Part shown: positions 55,571 to 63,764 of the stretch, one piece after another
How the letters are laid out: each line of letters begins with the position of its first letter
Position numbering within the stretch: position 1 is the stretch's first letter
Source: Lysinibacillus louembei
GTDB taxonomy: Bacteria > Bacillota > Bacilli > Bacillales_A > Planococcaceae
DNA: 64,000 nucleotides
Assembly: GCF_033880585.1 (NCBI RefSeq)
Contig: NZ_CP137624.1
Location: 860,001-924,000 of the forward strand
Direction: 5' to 3'
Notes under the pieces: model-generated
What the model was told of the DNA's origin: nothing
Seen by the model: only the letters and a program-made list of their open reading frames with translations
The model's database searches: none
Position numbers and translations under genes: made by a program

Positions 55571-57244
55571 TTACTTAATCTCCTGTAAAAGCTTTTGCGA
55601 AATGTAGAAATCAGCACCATTGTACACATTGATTGTATCGAATGTATGTGTTTTCTTATTATTTGTCGCTGTGTTCTCGTAAATCATTGTATTTTTATTT
55701 ACTGGAATTTTCACTGTTACATCAGCTTTTTGCGCAATAAATACTGGGTTTTCTTTATCCGTTAAATCAATTTTTGTTGTAAAGCCTTTTTCCGTAAGAG
55801 CTTTTGTTGCGGGTACATATAGCTCGTCTGTTAATGTCGCTAAATCAAAGCCCATAAATTCTGCCATGGCATGTGCTAAATCTGTGTTTTCTACTAATCC
55901 TGCTACTTTCGAAGGTCCGAATGAATATAGGAATACATCGTCACCTGTGTGTCCGCCTGTTGTATAGCCGATATTTGCACGATTCGCTAACATTTTAACC
56001 ATTGCGTTGCCTAAGTTTTCAGCATTTTGTAGTATTGCCAGTTCTTCCTCTGTCAATTCATCTAATCCATAAAGTGCTGCTACTTCTGCTAAGTTTGAAC
56101 GGTCTTCTTTTAATTGGCTTAAAGCACCTTCAATTGTCATTGTCGCCTTTTTCAATGGGTCAATATATGCAGAAACTGGGATACTTGAATATGTGCCTGA
56201 TGTGTTGAGGTTCCCCATTGTAATACCGCTGTTGCCATGGTCTGTTACCGCAATAACCAAAGTATTGCCATCTTCCTTCGCAAACTCCACTGCCTCTTTT
56301 ACCGCATCATCAAATGATAAAATATCGCTAATCATCCCGATTGTATCGTTTGCATGTGCAGCCCAGTCTACTTTACTGCCTTCAACAAATAGGAAGAAGC
56401 CGTCCTCATCCTTTTTCAATGTATCGATTGCCTTATTGGTCATTTCAGCTAATGTCGGCTCAGAGGGCTTTGTTGTTGCACGATCAAAGTCATAGGCAAG
56501 AGCGCTTGGTGCAAAGCTACCCCAAATTTTAGAGGCATTTGTATTTAATAATTCATCACGCGTTTGTACAAAAGCATAATTTTTATCCTTTAATACATCT
56601 AATAAATTTTCGCCGTCTTTGCGCACATTTTTTACTGAACCTAATTTAAATGCAGCAGAGGCTTGCTCCAATTCACCAGGAACTAATGAATCATAGCCGC
56701 CACCTAACACAACATCGATATTTTGATAAACTTGTTGCTCAGCAATATCATCATATTGGCTACGATTTTTCGCATGTGCAGAAAAGCCCGCTGGTGTTGC
56801 ATGCTGAATTTCAGAAGTAGAAATTAAGCCAGTCGCCTTTCCTTGCTGTTTTGCACCTTCAAGCACATTTGCTACAGGTTTAAATGCATCTTCCTCAGCA
56901 ACTTGCTCCAGACCAGGTGAATTAACTACAGATGGCAGTACACCAATATATTTATCATTTGATTTATGTCCAGTTGCTAACGCTGTTGCTGCTGGTGCAG
57001 AGTCTGTAATGGCTGATTCTGCTGAATACGTGCGGACAGCCCCTGTTAAAATTTCGTCCATTGCTAATTTTTCGCCTTTATACCAGCGAGCTAGCGTCAC
57101 CGCATTATTGCTACTGCCATCCATCACAAGCATAATGACATTTTTAGGCTTTGCTACTTCAGCAGCTTGTACCTCCTGTTGTGGAATACTAACTGCTGAT
57201 AAAGCGATTGTACTTGCCAAAAACAATGATGCGTATTTTTTCAT
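55571..57244 (-). CDS. phoA: Alkaline phosphatase, secreted
   Basis: A 557-residue exported metalloenzyme: signal peptide (SLFLASTIALSAVSIPQQEVQAA), metal ligand region VIMLVMDGSSNNAV, nucleophile Ser in ITDSAPAATALATG (about residue 82), GFFLFVEGSKVDWAAHANDT and VTDHGNSG / TGGHTGDDVFLYSFG for zinc binding. It is longer than many alkaline phosphatases (~450), with a C-terminal ~100-residue extension that looks like a beta-rich add-on (VTVKIPVNKNTMIYENTATN). Upstream TTnACA-like repeats suggest PhoP control. Its terminator hairpin hosts IS copy 2. Confidence 0.9.
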   Translation of the reverse strand: MKKYASLFLASTIALSAVSIPQQEVQAAEVAKPKNVIMLVMDGSSNNAVTLARWYKGEKLAMDEILTGAVRTYSAESAITDSAPAATALATGHKSNDKYIGVLPSVVNSPGLEQVAEEDAFKPVANVLEGAKQQGKATGLISTSEIQHATPAGFSAHAKNRSQYDDIAEQQVYQNIDVVLGGGYDSLVPGELEQASAAFKLGSVKNVRKDGENLLDVLKDKNYAFVQTRDELLNTNASKIWGSFAPSALAYDFDRATTKPSEPTLAEMTNKAIDTLKKDEDGFFLFVEGSKVDWAAHANDTIGMISDILSFDDAVKEAVEFAKEDGNTLVIAVTDHGNSGITMGNLNTSGTYSSIPVSAYIDPLKKATMTIEGALSQLKEDRSNLAEVAALYGLDELTEEELAILQNAENLGNAMVKMLANRANIGYTTGGHTGDDVFLYSFGPSKVAGLVENTDLAHAMAEFMGFDLATLTDELYVPATKALTEKGFTTKIDLTDKENPVFIAQKADVTVKIPVNKNTMIYENTATNNKKTHTFDTINVYNGADFYISQKLLQEIK

Positions 57245-57286
57245 GATTTCCTTTTCCTCCTCAAACTCTGTTCATCTATTTGTAAG

Positions 57287-57338
57287 TGTAAAGGAGTTTT
57301 GTGAAGCTAACGTTAATAAAAAATATGAATATTGTAAA
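57287..57338 (-). promoter_or_regulatory. Possible PhoP boxes upstream of phoA
   Basis: On the minus strand TTTACA (57333-57338), TTAACG (57311-57316), TTCACA (57300-57305) and TTTACA (57287-57292) occur in order. The middle pair is 11 bases apart, as in Bacillus Pho-regulon boxes; the others are less regular. Confidence 0.4.
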
Positions 57339-57360
57339 ATCTCACAACAGCCTTAAATAG

Positions 57361-57396
57361 AAAGCCTGAGAAAACAACGATGCTTCCTCAGGCTTT
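57361..57396 (-). terminator. Terminator after small membrane gene 57396-57575
   Basis: AAAGCCTGAG and CTCAGGCTTT form a 10-bp stem; the right arm touches the gene's stop codon. Confidence 0.65.
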
Positions 57397-57575
57397 TATT
57401 TAGCTTTATTATAGGTTGGGGTATTTAACAAATGAATAATGGAAAGCCAAAATAAAGAAAAACCTATACGAAAAAGCAAACTGACAATACTAGCATGATA
57501 ACTAAACATATCATTGAAAAATAAAAATGTGGATAAGAAGATGATGCTAAAAATGATGGTATTTCGATTTATCAT
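57396..57575 (-). CDS. Small two-helix membrane protein
   Basis: A 59-residue product, MINRNTIIFSIIFLSTFLFF then NDMFSYHAS and a second helix (IVSLLFRIGFSLFWLSIIHLL). AAAGGAAAGAG precedes the ATG. It follows the 45-residue ORF at 57619-57756, likely in the same transcript, and is ended by the hairpin at 57361-57396. Function unknown. Confidence 0.6.
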   Translation of the reverse strand: MINRNTIIFSIIFLSTFLFFNDMFSYHASIVSLLFRIGFSLFWLSIIHLLNTPTYNKAK

Positions 57576-57618
57576 TTTGCTCTCTTTCCTTTCAAACTTA
57601 TCATAATCTATCTATGTA

Positions 57619-57756
57619 TTAATCAATGACCCATGACCCCATAATCAGCATAACACCCATTACAACAGTCAAATATAGAGGATTTCCGATTTTGTATTTT
57701 CGGGTGACCATATACACAATCCCAGTTAAAACCATTATGATACTTACTTTTATCAC
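57619..57756 (-). CDS. Small two-helix membrane protein, GTG start
   Basis: A 45-residue product with two hydrophobic segments (VSIIMVLTGIVYMVT and LYLTVVMGVMLIMGSWVI). GGGAG lies 8 bases before GTG 57756. It is divergent from motif copy M3 (57815-57838). In the minus direction TTGCAT and TGTAAT with 17-base spacing give it a possible promoter overlapping that motif. Confidence 0.5.
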   Translation of the reverse strand: MIKVSIIMVLTGIVYMVTRKYKIGNPLYLTVVMGVMLIMGSWVID

Positions 57757-57814
57757 GATTGTTCTCCCTTCATTTTAACTTTCTCTCATCTATTTTATAC
57801 TGAATATTACACAT

Positions 57815-57864
57815 ACCGCAGCGAAATCATGCAATTGTCACTACAAAGGAGAAGGCTATATAGT
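57815..57864 (+). promoter_or_regulatory. Promoter with operator motif, copy M3 (diverged)
   Basis: GCGAAATCATGCAATTGT matches M1/M2 at 16 of 18 bases. The -35 box is TTGTCA (57835-57840) and the -10 TATAGT (57859-57864), 18 bases apart, reading to the plus strand. Confidence 0.55.
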
Positions 57865-57891
57865 ATTCAGTAGGGGGTACAAGAGAAAAGA

Positions 57892-58042
57892 ATGAACTAT
57901 GTAAAATGCATTGTTATTTTATTATAACAAAGATATGTGGGTGCTAGTAATTAACCGCTATTTGGGAGATTATGAATACATTCATCTCCTGTTACTCGGT
58001 ATATTCTTTTTCGTGTTACTTACTATATTTCAAGCTTTTTAG
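57892..58042 (+). pseudogene. Probably frameshifted tiny membrane protein
   Basis: Downstream of promoter M3, ATG 57892 reads MNYVKCIVILL then stops (57925-57927). A second frame, open from 57905, reads on as YYNKDMWVLVINRYLGDYEYIHLLLLGIFF to a stop at 58040-58042. A one-base slip in the TTATTTTATTATA run would join them into a ~50-residue two-helix protein like its neighbours. Alternatively, ATG 57935 alone starts a 35-residue peptide. Speculative. Confidence 0.35.
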
Positions 58043-58066
58043 AAATGCTAATATATGATTAAGATG

Positions 58067-58111
58067 CTAAATAGCCATTTATCCTAAAAAACAGGATAGA
58101 TGGCTATTTAG
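58067..58111. terminator. Bidirectional terminator
   Basis: CTAAATAGCCAT-TT-ATCCT pairs with AGGAT-AG-ATGGCTATTTAG around a 7-base loop, between the converging M3 ORF and the ComQ-like gene. Confidence 0.8.
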
Positions 58112-58155
58112 TATGTATATTCAACTAATATAGAAATTTTTGTATATTATTAAAA

Positions 58156-58197
58156 CTATTCATTCTTTAAACGGTTAATTACTTTGCTAACTATCAT
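58156..58197 (-). CDS. 13-residue ORF directly after ComQ-like gene
   Basis: MIVSKVINRLKNE, with AGGAG 5 bases before the ATG; that site overlaps the stop codon of the ComQ-like gene. It occupies the place where comX lies in Bacillus comQXPA but has no Trp (the residue that ComQ prenylates) and is far shorter than ComX. It could be a decayed or unrelated peptide. Confidence 0.35.
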   Translation of the reverse strand: MIVSKVINRLKNE

Positions 58198-58205
58198 AAA
58201 TTCTC

Positions 58206-59105
58206 CTATTCTACTAATGCTTTTAAATGCTCCTTATCTATACTGCTGAATGGCATCGTTTCTATTAAATCTAACGCCTTATATTTAAACACATTTTTTA
58301 GCGCAAGTGCATAACGGATTGCGCCACTTTCTAACAAAATATTTTCAAAATAAGCACTGTCAATTTCCATTGCCATATCATTGTAATACTTTTTTAAAAT
58401 ATCAGCATATGCCTCTGGCTGTTCCATTAAATAAATGATTGGTAAAGAAAATCTACGATTCAACATATCATTTTTCTTGCCCCATGTTTTCAAATCGTGA
58501 ATATCATTTAATATTTGTTGAACGACACCAATATACGTGGAATATTGAATGATGCTTTCATCCATTTTACCAGTCGCTAGCGTAGCGCCAATCGAGCTAC
58601 TTAATGCAATTAACGCACCGGATTTCGTTTCAATCATCTTTAAATAAGATGCTTCGTCTTGTCCTTGATTTTTAATATCTAAGTACTGCCCGTTAATGCT
58701 TTTTAACGCAAATTCATGCAGCAGCTGAATTGCTTGTTCCTTATGTGAAAATGTGCTTTCTTGAAGGCATTTGACTGTTAAAAAGAGCATAGCTAAAACA
58801 GCATTCATGCCCATCGCCGGATCTTGACACCACAAATAATCCGCATCCCCATCCTGCAAATCATCTATTATATCAAAGCTCAATATTAATAGCTCAACAG
58901 CGGCAGCAATAGCAATAATATCTTCATCCACTTTTGCTTGCTGTGCAAAAGCCTGATAATGAAAAATACAAAGCTCCCCAAAGTCCATTGAAGAATCTTG
59001 CTTTTCGCTTATGTACCTTAATAAAGCTGCTTGAAAGTTATGATCTAAATTAGCTGATAGAACAATTGCCTTCATTTTCTCAAATATTTTATTTTTGTAT
59101 ACCAA
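58206..59105 (-). CDS. ComQ-like isoprenyl transferase (polyprenyl synthetase family)
   Basis: A 299-residue all-helical isoprenoid synthase fold. The first Asp-rich motif is SFDIIDDLQDGD (DDxxD) and the second NDIHDLKTWGKKND (NDxxD), with NAVLAMLFLTV between. This lone, short form with degenerate surroundings resembles ComQ, which prenylates the ComX quorum peptide, more than farnesyl or heptaprenyl synthases, which are longer in their core and carry GGKR-type motifs not seen here. TTG 59105 is preferred as start (GGGGTG 6 bases upstream); GTG 59114 and ATG 59075 are alternatives. No comX, comP or comA is adjacent. Confidence 0.7.
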   Translation of the reverse strand: MVYKNKIFEKMKAIVLSANLDHNFQAALLRYISEKQDSSMDFGELCIFHYQAFAQQAKVDEDIIAIAAAVELLILSFDIIDDLQDGDADYLWCQDPAMGMNAVLAMLFLTVKCLQESTFSHKEQAIQLLHEFALKSINGQYLDIKNQGQDEASYLKMIETKSGALIALSSSIGATLATGKMDESIIQYSTYIGVVQQILNDIHDLKTWGKKNDMLNRRFSLPIIYLMEQPEAYADILKKYYNDMAMEIDSAYFENILLESGAIRYALALKNVFKYKALDLIETMPFSSIDKEHLKALVE

Positions 59106-59132
59106 CTTTATCACCCCGCTTACTCAGAAGTT

Positions 59133-59161
59133 ATAGTAACATTGTCTCATAATCACATCAA
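59133..59161 (-). promoter_or_regulatory. Promoter of ComQ-like gene
   Basis: TTGATG (59156-59161) and TACTAT (59133-59138) are 17 bases apart, about 28 bases before TTG 59105. Confidence 0.55.
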
Positions 59162-59240
59162 GTACAATAGTCTATAATTCAGGATTTATTTTCATTATTT
59201 TTAAAATTAGAGGTACTCTAATTGCATAATTCCACATGCA

Positions 59241-59290
59241 TTTTATGCGGAATCACGCAATTGTGAAGGCGCTATATACAGTGTTAAAAT
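59241..59290 (+). promoter_or_regulatory. Promoter with conserved operator motif, copy M2
   Basis: The 24-base block 59241-59264 is identical to 52915-52938. -35 TTGTGA (59261-59266) and -10 TAAAAT (59285-59290) are 18 bases apart. It faces the small membrane ORFs at 59369 and 59496, and lies between them and the divergent ComQ-like gene. Confidence 0.65.
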
Positions 59291-59368
59291 GAGGATAGTT
59301 CTATTAAGTTATATTACAGTATTAACCCATATGTACTCTCTATAAAATAAAGGTCAATCAATACTCTA

Positions 59369-59485
59369 TTGCTCACAGTTTCTATAATACTTTTCTATAA
59401 AACTAGCTTTATTTTTTATTTAGGTGCCTCACTCATTTTTGTCATTCTCAGCACTATAAACTATCGAGCTAATTACAAAAAATGA
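59369..59485 (+). CDS. Tiny hydrophobic ORF
   Basis: A 38-residue hydrophobic product (LLTVSIILFYKTSFIFYLG then ASLIFVILSTINYRANYKK) with only a TTG start and a distant AAAGGT. Its stop lies 10 bases before the next gene's start and 1 base before that gene's GAGGTG site. Weakly supported. Confidence 0.35.
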   Translation: MLTVSIILFYKTSFIFYLGASLIFVILSTINYRANYKK

Positions 59486-59495
59486 GGTGAATTTC

Positions 59496-59735
59496 TTGGA
59501 TTTAATATACATACCCCTGTTGCTCGCCTCTTTATTCCTATTTGTAATAGCCTATCTTGAACGAAACAAAGAACAAAAGGGCTTAAGCAATCCAATTTTA
59601 CTAGGTGTAATTGGATTGCTCTATATCTTACTCATGTCTTTAGATTATCATTTTATGGCCGTGCTTATCGGTGTAGCTGGCTTAGTAATTTTAATTATTA
59701 CTATCCTTCAAAGGACACCATCAAAACAGAAGTAG
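59496..59735 (+). CDS. Small three-helix membrane protein
   Basis: A 79-residue product with three hydrophobic segments (IYIPLLLASLFLFVIAYL, PILLGVIGLLYILLMSL, MAVLIGVAGLVILIITIL). TTG 59496 is chosen as start because GAGGTGA lies 5 bases upstream; GTG 59487 falls inside that site. Probably transcribed from promoter M2 and ended at 59760-59802. No family recognised. Confidence 0.6.
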   Translation: MDLIYIPLLLASLFLFVIAYLERNKEQKGLSNPILLGVIGLLYILLMSLDYHFMAVLIGVAGLVILIITILQRTPSKQK

Positions 59736-59759
59736 CGAAGATAACCATTCAAATGTAGA

Positions 59760-59802
59760 AAGGCTGTACTTCTACGACCATTCGTCACAGAAGTACAGCC
59801 TT
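59760..59802. terminator. Bidirectional terminator
   Basis: AAGGCTGTACTTCT and AGAAGTACAGCCTT form a perfect 14-bp stem between converging genes. Confidence 0.8.
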
Positions 59803-59811
59803 GTTGTTTTA

Positions 59812-61011
59812 TTACAATGCTCCACGACCCCTGCTTGTCATCCATACATACAAGAATCCAAAGGCTCCAGCCAATCGAACAATCGTGCTAATATTCATCG
59901 CAGTTGTCATCGTAAATGCTTCGAGTAGCCAAATACCAATTTGTGGTGCAATAAAGGCGATAATTGCTAGCAATACATTATAGCTGGTGATGCAATATGT
60001 ACGGTTTTCCTTTGGCGAATTTTCCAACAGTAAGTTAAATAAAATTAAAACTGTACCTGATACGAATAAGCCCGATTGCACGGACATCAATGTTAAATAA
60101 ATAAGGTTTGTTGACAATGCCATCGCAAATGGAGCAACAGCCATTCCGAAGGCTACCCATACAAAGACGCGCATATTGCCATACTTATCAGCCCATTTAC
60201 GCCATAATGGGAAGGAAAAAATTTGTGCAAGCATATTGGCAGCACTAAACATACTAATCCAAAAAATCGTCGCCTCTGCATAGCGCACATTGTAAATATT
60301 AAAAAGTCCCCATGCCATTTGCCAGCCGAAATTAAAAATTAATGCCACCAATAAAAAGCGGACATAATTTGTGTCTTTGAAAATTGCCCAATTCATCGCT
60401 TTCTTATGTTCCTTTTGCTGCACAGGTGTTCCTTCCTCATGCCTCAACAAAAAATAAACCTCCAATAAACCAAAGCAAAAGGCTAATCCAAAGAGCAGCT
60501 GATAGGCTAAGGTGTTCGTTGTTGCATCACGCATAATAATGCCAATTGTCAATGTTGAAATCAGTCCTACGATTGTTAACAGCCGATTGCGGTCACTGAA
60601 AAATTGCCCGCGCCTTCTGTCCTCAATCATATTGCCAATCAATGCCTGCCAGCCCATATTAGCCATTGTGTTCGGAATGCTCATCAGTGCAATTAGTGCT
60701 AATAATGCCCATGATGCAATGGATTGTGGAATATAGGCAATAAAAATTAACAGCATAAAAACAAGCCTTGCCATCAATACTGAAAAGGCAACAAGCTTCT
60801 TCTGTTCCGCCGCTTTATTGAGCATAATCGCAGCTGGCACTGTCATTAATAATGTGATCAAGGGCGGAATTGAGCTAATTAACCCTACCTGATAATTGGT
60901 CGCTCCTAAAATTGCCATCGAAAATATCGGAATATAGTTTGCTGTTGTATTCAGCGTCAATGTCGATGCCATTCCATGATAAATGCTTATCTTTTCATTA
61001 TAAGTTCTCAT
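59812..61011 (-). CDS. MFS transporter
   Basis: A 399-residue membrane protein with about 12 helices. The loop between helices 2 and 3 is short and basic, and NMIEDRRRGQFFSDRNRLLTIVG between helices 4 and 5 matches a branch of MFS proteins often annotated as uncharacterised efflux carriers. The substrate cannot be inferred. It stands alone between the tiny-protein region and prs. Confidence 0.85.
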   Translation of the reverse strand: MRTYNEKISIYHGMASTLTLNTTANYIPIFSMAILGATNYQVGLISSIPPLITLLMTVPAAIMLNKAAEQKKLVAFSVLMARLVFMLLIFIAYIPQSIASWALLALIALMSIPNTMANMGWQALIGNMIEDRRRGQFFSDRNRLLTIVGLISTLTIGIIMRDATTNTLAYQLLFGLAFCFGLLEVYFLLRHEEGTPVQQKEHKKAMNWAIFKDTNYVRFLLVALIFNFGWQMAWGLFNIYNVRYAEATIFWISMFSAANMLAQIFSFPLWRKWADKYGNMRVFVWVAFGMAVAPFAMALSTNLIYLTLMSVQSGLFVSGTVLILFNLLLENSPKENRTYCITSYNVLLAIIAFIAPQIGIWLLEAFTMTTAMNISTIVRLAGAFGFLYVWMTSRGRGAL

Positions 61012-61091
61012 TCAACCGCTACTTTCTATTGTTGTTAACTTGATTATAGCGAATGTAATGTTCTGCACAACTATTTTTTTAAAATGACAAA

Positions 61092-61130
61092 AGCTGTATA
61101 GGAGGTAGTTGAACTACCTTCTATACAGCT
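61092..61130 (-). terminator. Terminator of prs
   Basis: AGCTGTATAG-G-AGGTAG pairs with CTACCT-T-CTATACAGCT around a short loop; T-rich after it on the minus strand. Confidence 0.8.
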
Positions 61131-61138
61131 CTTAATGA

Positions 61139-62098
61139 TTAATCGAATAATGTACTTACCGATTTGTTTTCATAAACACGAGAGATTGCATCTGCCATTA
61201 ATTTTGCTACAGAAAGCTCTTTAATCTTTGGTGATTTCTTTTCTTCCGATAGCTGAATTGTATTTGTTACGACTAACTCTTTAATTGCTGAATTTTCAAT
61301 ACGCTCAATCGCAGGACCAGATAATACAGGGTGTGAGCAGCAAGCATATACTTCCTTCGCACCTGATTCTAATAATGCGTTTGCACCGATTGTAATTGTA
61401 CCAGCCGTATCGATAATATCATCAATTAAAATACAAATTTTACCTTCAACATTACCTACAATATTCATTACTTCTGCCACATTTGGTTTTGGACGGCGTT
61501 TATCAATAATTGCGATTGGTGCTTTTAGACGCTCTGCCATTTTACGTGCGCGCGTTACACCACCATGGTCTGGTGATACAATGACAACTTCGTCCGAATT
61601 AAAGCCTTTTGAGCCAAAGTAGTCAGCAAGAATTGGCACTGCTACTAAATGGTCGATTAAAATATCGAAGAAACCTTGAATTTGTGGTGCATGTAAATCT
61701 AATACGATAACGCGTGTTGCACCAGCAGTTTCTAATAGGTTCGCTACTAATTTTGCAGTAATTGGCTCACGTGCTTTTGCTTTACGGTCTTGACGAGCAT
61801 AGCCATAGTAAGGCATAACTACATTGACAGTACGTGCAGAGGCGCGTTTTACTGCATCAACCATAATTAAAAGCTCCATTAAATGTTCATTTACAGGTGC
61901 AGAAGTTGACTGCACAATGAATACATCGCAACCACGAATACTTTCTTCAATGCTAATTTGAATTTCTCCATCACTGAAATGCTTTACAGATGATTTACCT
62001 AACTCTACACCCATCTCTTGTGCAATTTCTTGTGCAAGTGGGTTATTTGAGTTTAGTGAGAAAAGTTTTAGTTTTGAGTCAGCGTAATGATATGGCAT
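61139..62098 (-). CDS. prs: Ribose-phosphate pyrophosphokinase
   Basis: Makes PRPP from ribose 5-phosphate and ATP for purine, pyrimidine, His and Trp synthesis. In 319 residues: [22 protein letters not shown] at the N-terminus, the ATP loop [26 protein letters not shown], and the PRPP motif [12 protein letters not shown] near residue 222. Length fits Bacillus Prs. It follows glmU by 23 bases and is probably co-transcribed with it. Confidence 0.96.
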   Translation of the reverse strand: MPYHYADSKLKLFSLNSNNPLAQEIAQEMGVELGKSSVKHFSDGEIQISIEESIRGCDVFIVQSTSAPVNEHLMELLIMVDAVKRASARTVNVVMPYYGYARQDRKAKAREPITAKLVANLLETAGATRVIVLDLHAPQIQGFFDILIDHLVAVPILADYFGSKGFNSDEVVIVSPDHGGVTRARKMAERLKAPIAIIDKRRPKPNVAEVMNIVGNVEGKICILIDDIIDTAGTITIGANALLESGAKEVYACCSHPVLSGPAIERIENSAIKELVVTNTIQLSEEKKSPKIKELSVAKLMADAISRVYENKSVSTLFD

Positions 62099-62121
62099 GA
62101 TGCCCTCCTGTTTTCTATATA

Positions 62122-63486
62122 TTATTTTAATTTATTGACATAGCCTAATTTATTTTCCTGTCTTGCACGTGCAATCGCTAGTGCATCCTCAGGTACTTCC
62201 TTTGTAATTGTAGAGCCTGCTGCGATAAACGCGTTTTTACGTACCGTTACAGGTGCAACTAAATTCGTATTACAGCCTACAAATACATCGTCTTCAATAA
62301 TCGTTTTATACTTATTTTTACCATCATAATTGACAGTAATCGAGCCGCAGCCAATATTGACGTTTTTTCCAATCTCTGCGTCACCAATATAGCTTAAATG
62401 CGACACTTTCGATTCGTCCTGAATTTGGCTCTTTTTCACTTCCACGAAGTTGCCAATCTTCACATTGTTGCCAAGCGTAGATTCTGGACGGATATGTGCA
62501 AATGGACCAACTGCTACTTTATCACCAATAACACTGCTTTTAACTACAGAGCTATGGACAGTTGTATTTTGACCAATTTGGCTGTCGATAATATGGCTGT
62601 TAGGACCGATTTCGCAATCTTCACCAATGACTGTGACACCTTCAATAATTGTGCCTGGTAAAATAATTGTGTCGCTCCCAATTACCGCATCTGCGCTAAT
62701 ATGTGTCGTTGCGGGATTAATAATTGTCACGCCGTTACGCATATGACGTTCATTAATACGTGCACGCATTAATTCCTCAGCCTGTGATAAGGCAAAGCGG
62801 TCGTTAATACCTAATGTTTCATTAAAATCCTTTGTCACATATGCTGCTACAATTTCTTGCTGCTTTTGTAAAATCTCAATTACGTCAGGTAAATAATATT
62901 CACCTTGCGCATTGTCATTATTCACAAGCTTTAATGTTTCAAATAAAAGCTTATTATCGAAGCAGTATGTGCCTGTATTAATTTCCTTTACAAGATGCTG
63001 CTCTGATGTTGCATCCTTATGCTCCACAATTTGTGCAACTTGCCCACCCTCATTGCGGATAATGCGCCCGTAACCTGTTGGGTCCTCTGCAATAGCTGTT
63101 AAAATTGTCGCTTTGGCATTTTGCTCACGGTGAAAGTCAACTAATGCCTTCATCGTTTCTGGTCGAATAAGCGGTGTATCTCCACATACGACAAGTGTTA
63201 TGCCTTCAAGATTGCCTAAAATAGCTTCTGCTTGTTGAACCGCATGTGCCGTTCCTAATTGCTCAGCCTGTAGCACATACTCACTTTTATCACCTAATTG
63301 CTCCTGTACTTTATCAGCACCATGACCAACTACTGTTACGACACGATGAACATCAAGTGTTTCAATATGATTGATAACATGCTCCACCATTGGCTTGCCA
63401 CAAACAGGATGCAGCACTTTATATAATTTGGACTTCATGCGTGTTCCTTGGCCTGCAGCCAAAACAATTGCAAAAATATTTGTCAT
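62122..63486 (-). CDS. glmU: Bifunctional UDP-GlcNAc pyrophosphorylase / GlcN-1-P acetyltransferase
   Basis: Makes UDP-N-acetylglucosamine for wall synthesis. The N-terminal nucleotidyltransferase has [19 protein letters not shown] and [10 protein letters not shown]; the C-terminal left-handed beta helix has hexapeptide repeats ([48 protein letters not shown]). Its 454 residues are normal. It lies between spoVG and prs as in Bacillus. Confidence 0.96.
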   Translation of the reverse strand: MTNIFAIVLAAGQGTRMKSKLYKVLHPVCGKPMVEHVINHIETLDVHRVVTVVGHGADKVQEQLGDKSEYVLQAEQLGTAHAVQQAEAILGNLEGITLVVCGDTPLIRPETMKALVDFHREQNAKATILTAIAEDPTGYGRIIRNEGGQVAQIVEHKDATSEQHLVKEINTGTYCFDNKLLFETLKLVNNDNAQGEYYLPDVIEILQKQQEIVAAYVTKDFNETLGINDRFALSQAEELMRARINERHMRNGVTIINPATTHISADAVIGSDTIILPGTIIEGVTVIGEDCEIGPNSHIIDSQIGQNTTVHSSVVKSSVIGDKVAVGPFAHIRPESTLGNNVKIGNFVEVKKSQIQDESKVSHLSYIGDAEIGKNVNIGCGSITVNYDGKNKYKTIIEDDVFVGCNTNLVAPVTVRKNAFIAAGSTITKEVPEDALAIARARQENKLGYVNKLK

Positions 63487-63521
63487 ATAAGTCCCCCAGT
63501 TTAACTCTAAGTCTCATATTG

Positions 63522-63550
63522 ACTATATAGTAAATCAGCTTGTTTTTCAA
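63522..63550 (-). promoter_or_regulatory. Sigma-A-type promoter of glmU
   Basis: TTGAAA (63545-63550) and TATAGT (63522-63527) are 17 bases apart, 36 bases before the glmU start. The remaining gap to spoVG (63551-63727) holds a partial inverted repeat (about 63604-63652) but no gene. Confidence 0.6.
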
Positions 63551-63727
63551 GGTATTGTGGCTTGACAAAACGATGACATATATATGACTTTCAAGAAAAT
63601 AAAATAACGTACTATCTTTTTGAAATAGATAGCTCGAAAACCCGTTATCTTACATCCATTTTGAAAACAAGTAATATACAATAGATTTCGATTGTGACTA
63701 TTTCCCCTTTTGAACGAAGATAAAAAC

Positions 63728-63755
63728 AGCTGTTGGAATGGCTTTTCCAACAGCT
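63728..63755 (-). terminator. Terminator of spoVG
   Basis: AGCTGTTGGAA and TTCCAACAGCT form a perfect 11-bp stem with a 6-base loop, 10 bases past the spoVG stop. Confidence 0.7.
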
Positions 63756-63764
63756 TGACTTTAT

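Noticed and set aside
57935-58042. Plus-strand 35-residue peptide as comX
   Set aside because: Wrong strand relative to the ComQ-like gene, with its only Trp at the N-terminus and a single long hydrophobic helix, unlike ComX.
58156-58197. The 13-codon ORF as a ComX pheromone gene
   Set aside because: No Trp and far too short for a ComX precursor; kept only as an ORF of unknown meaning.
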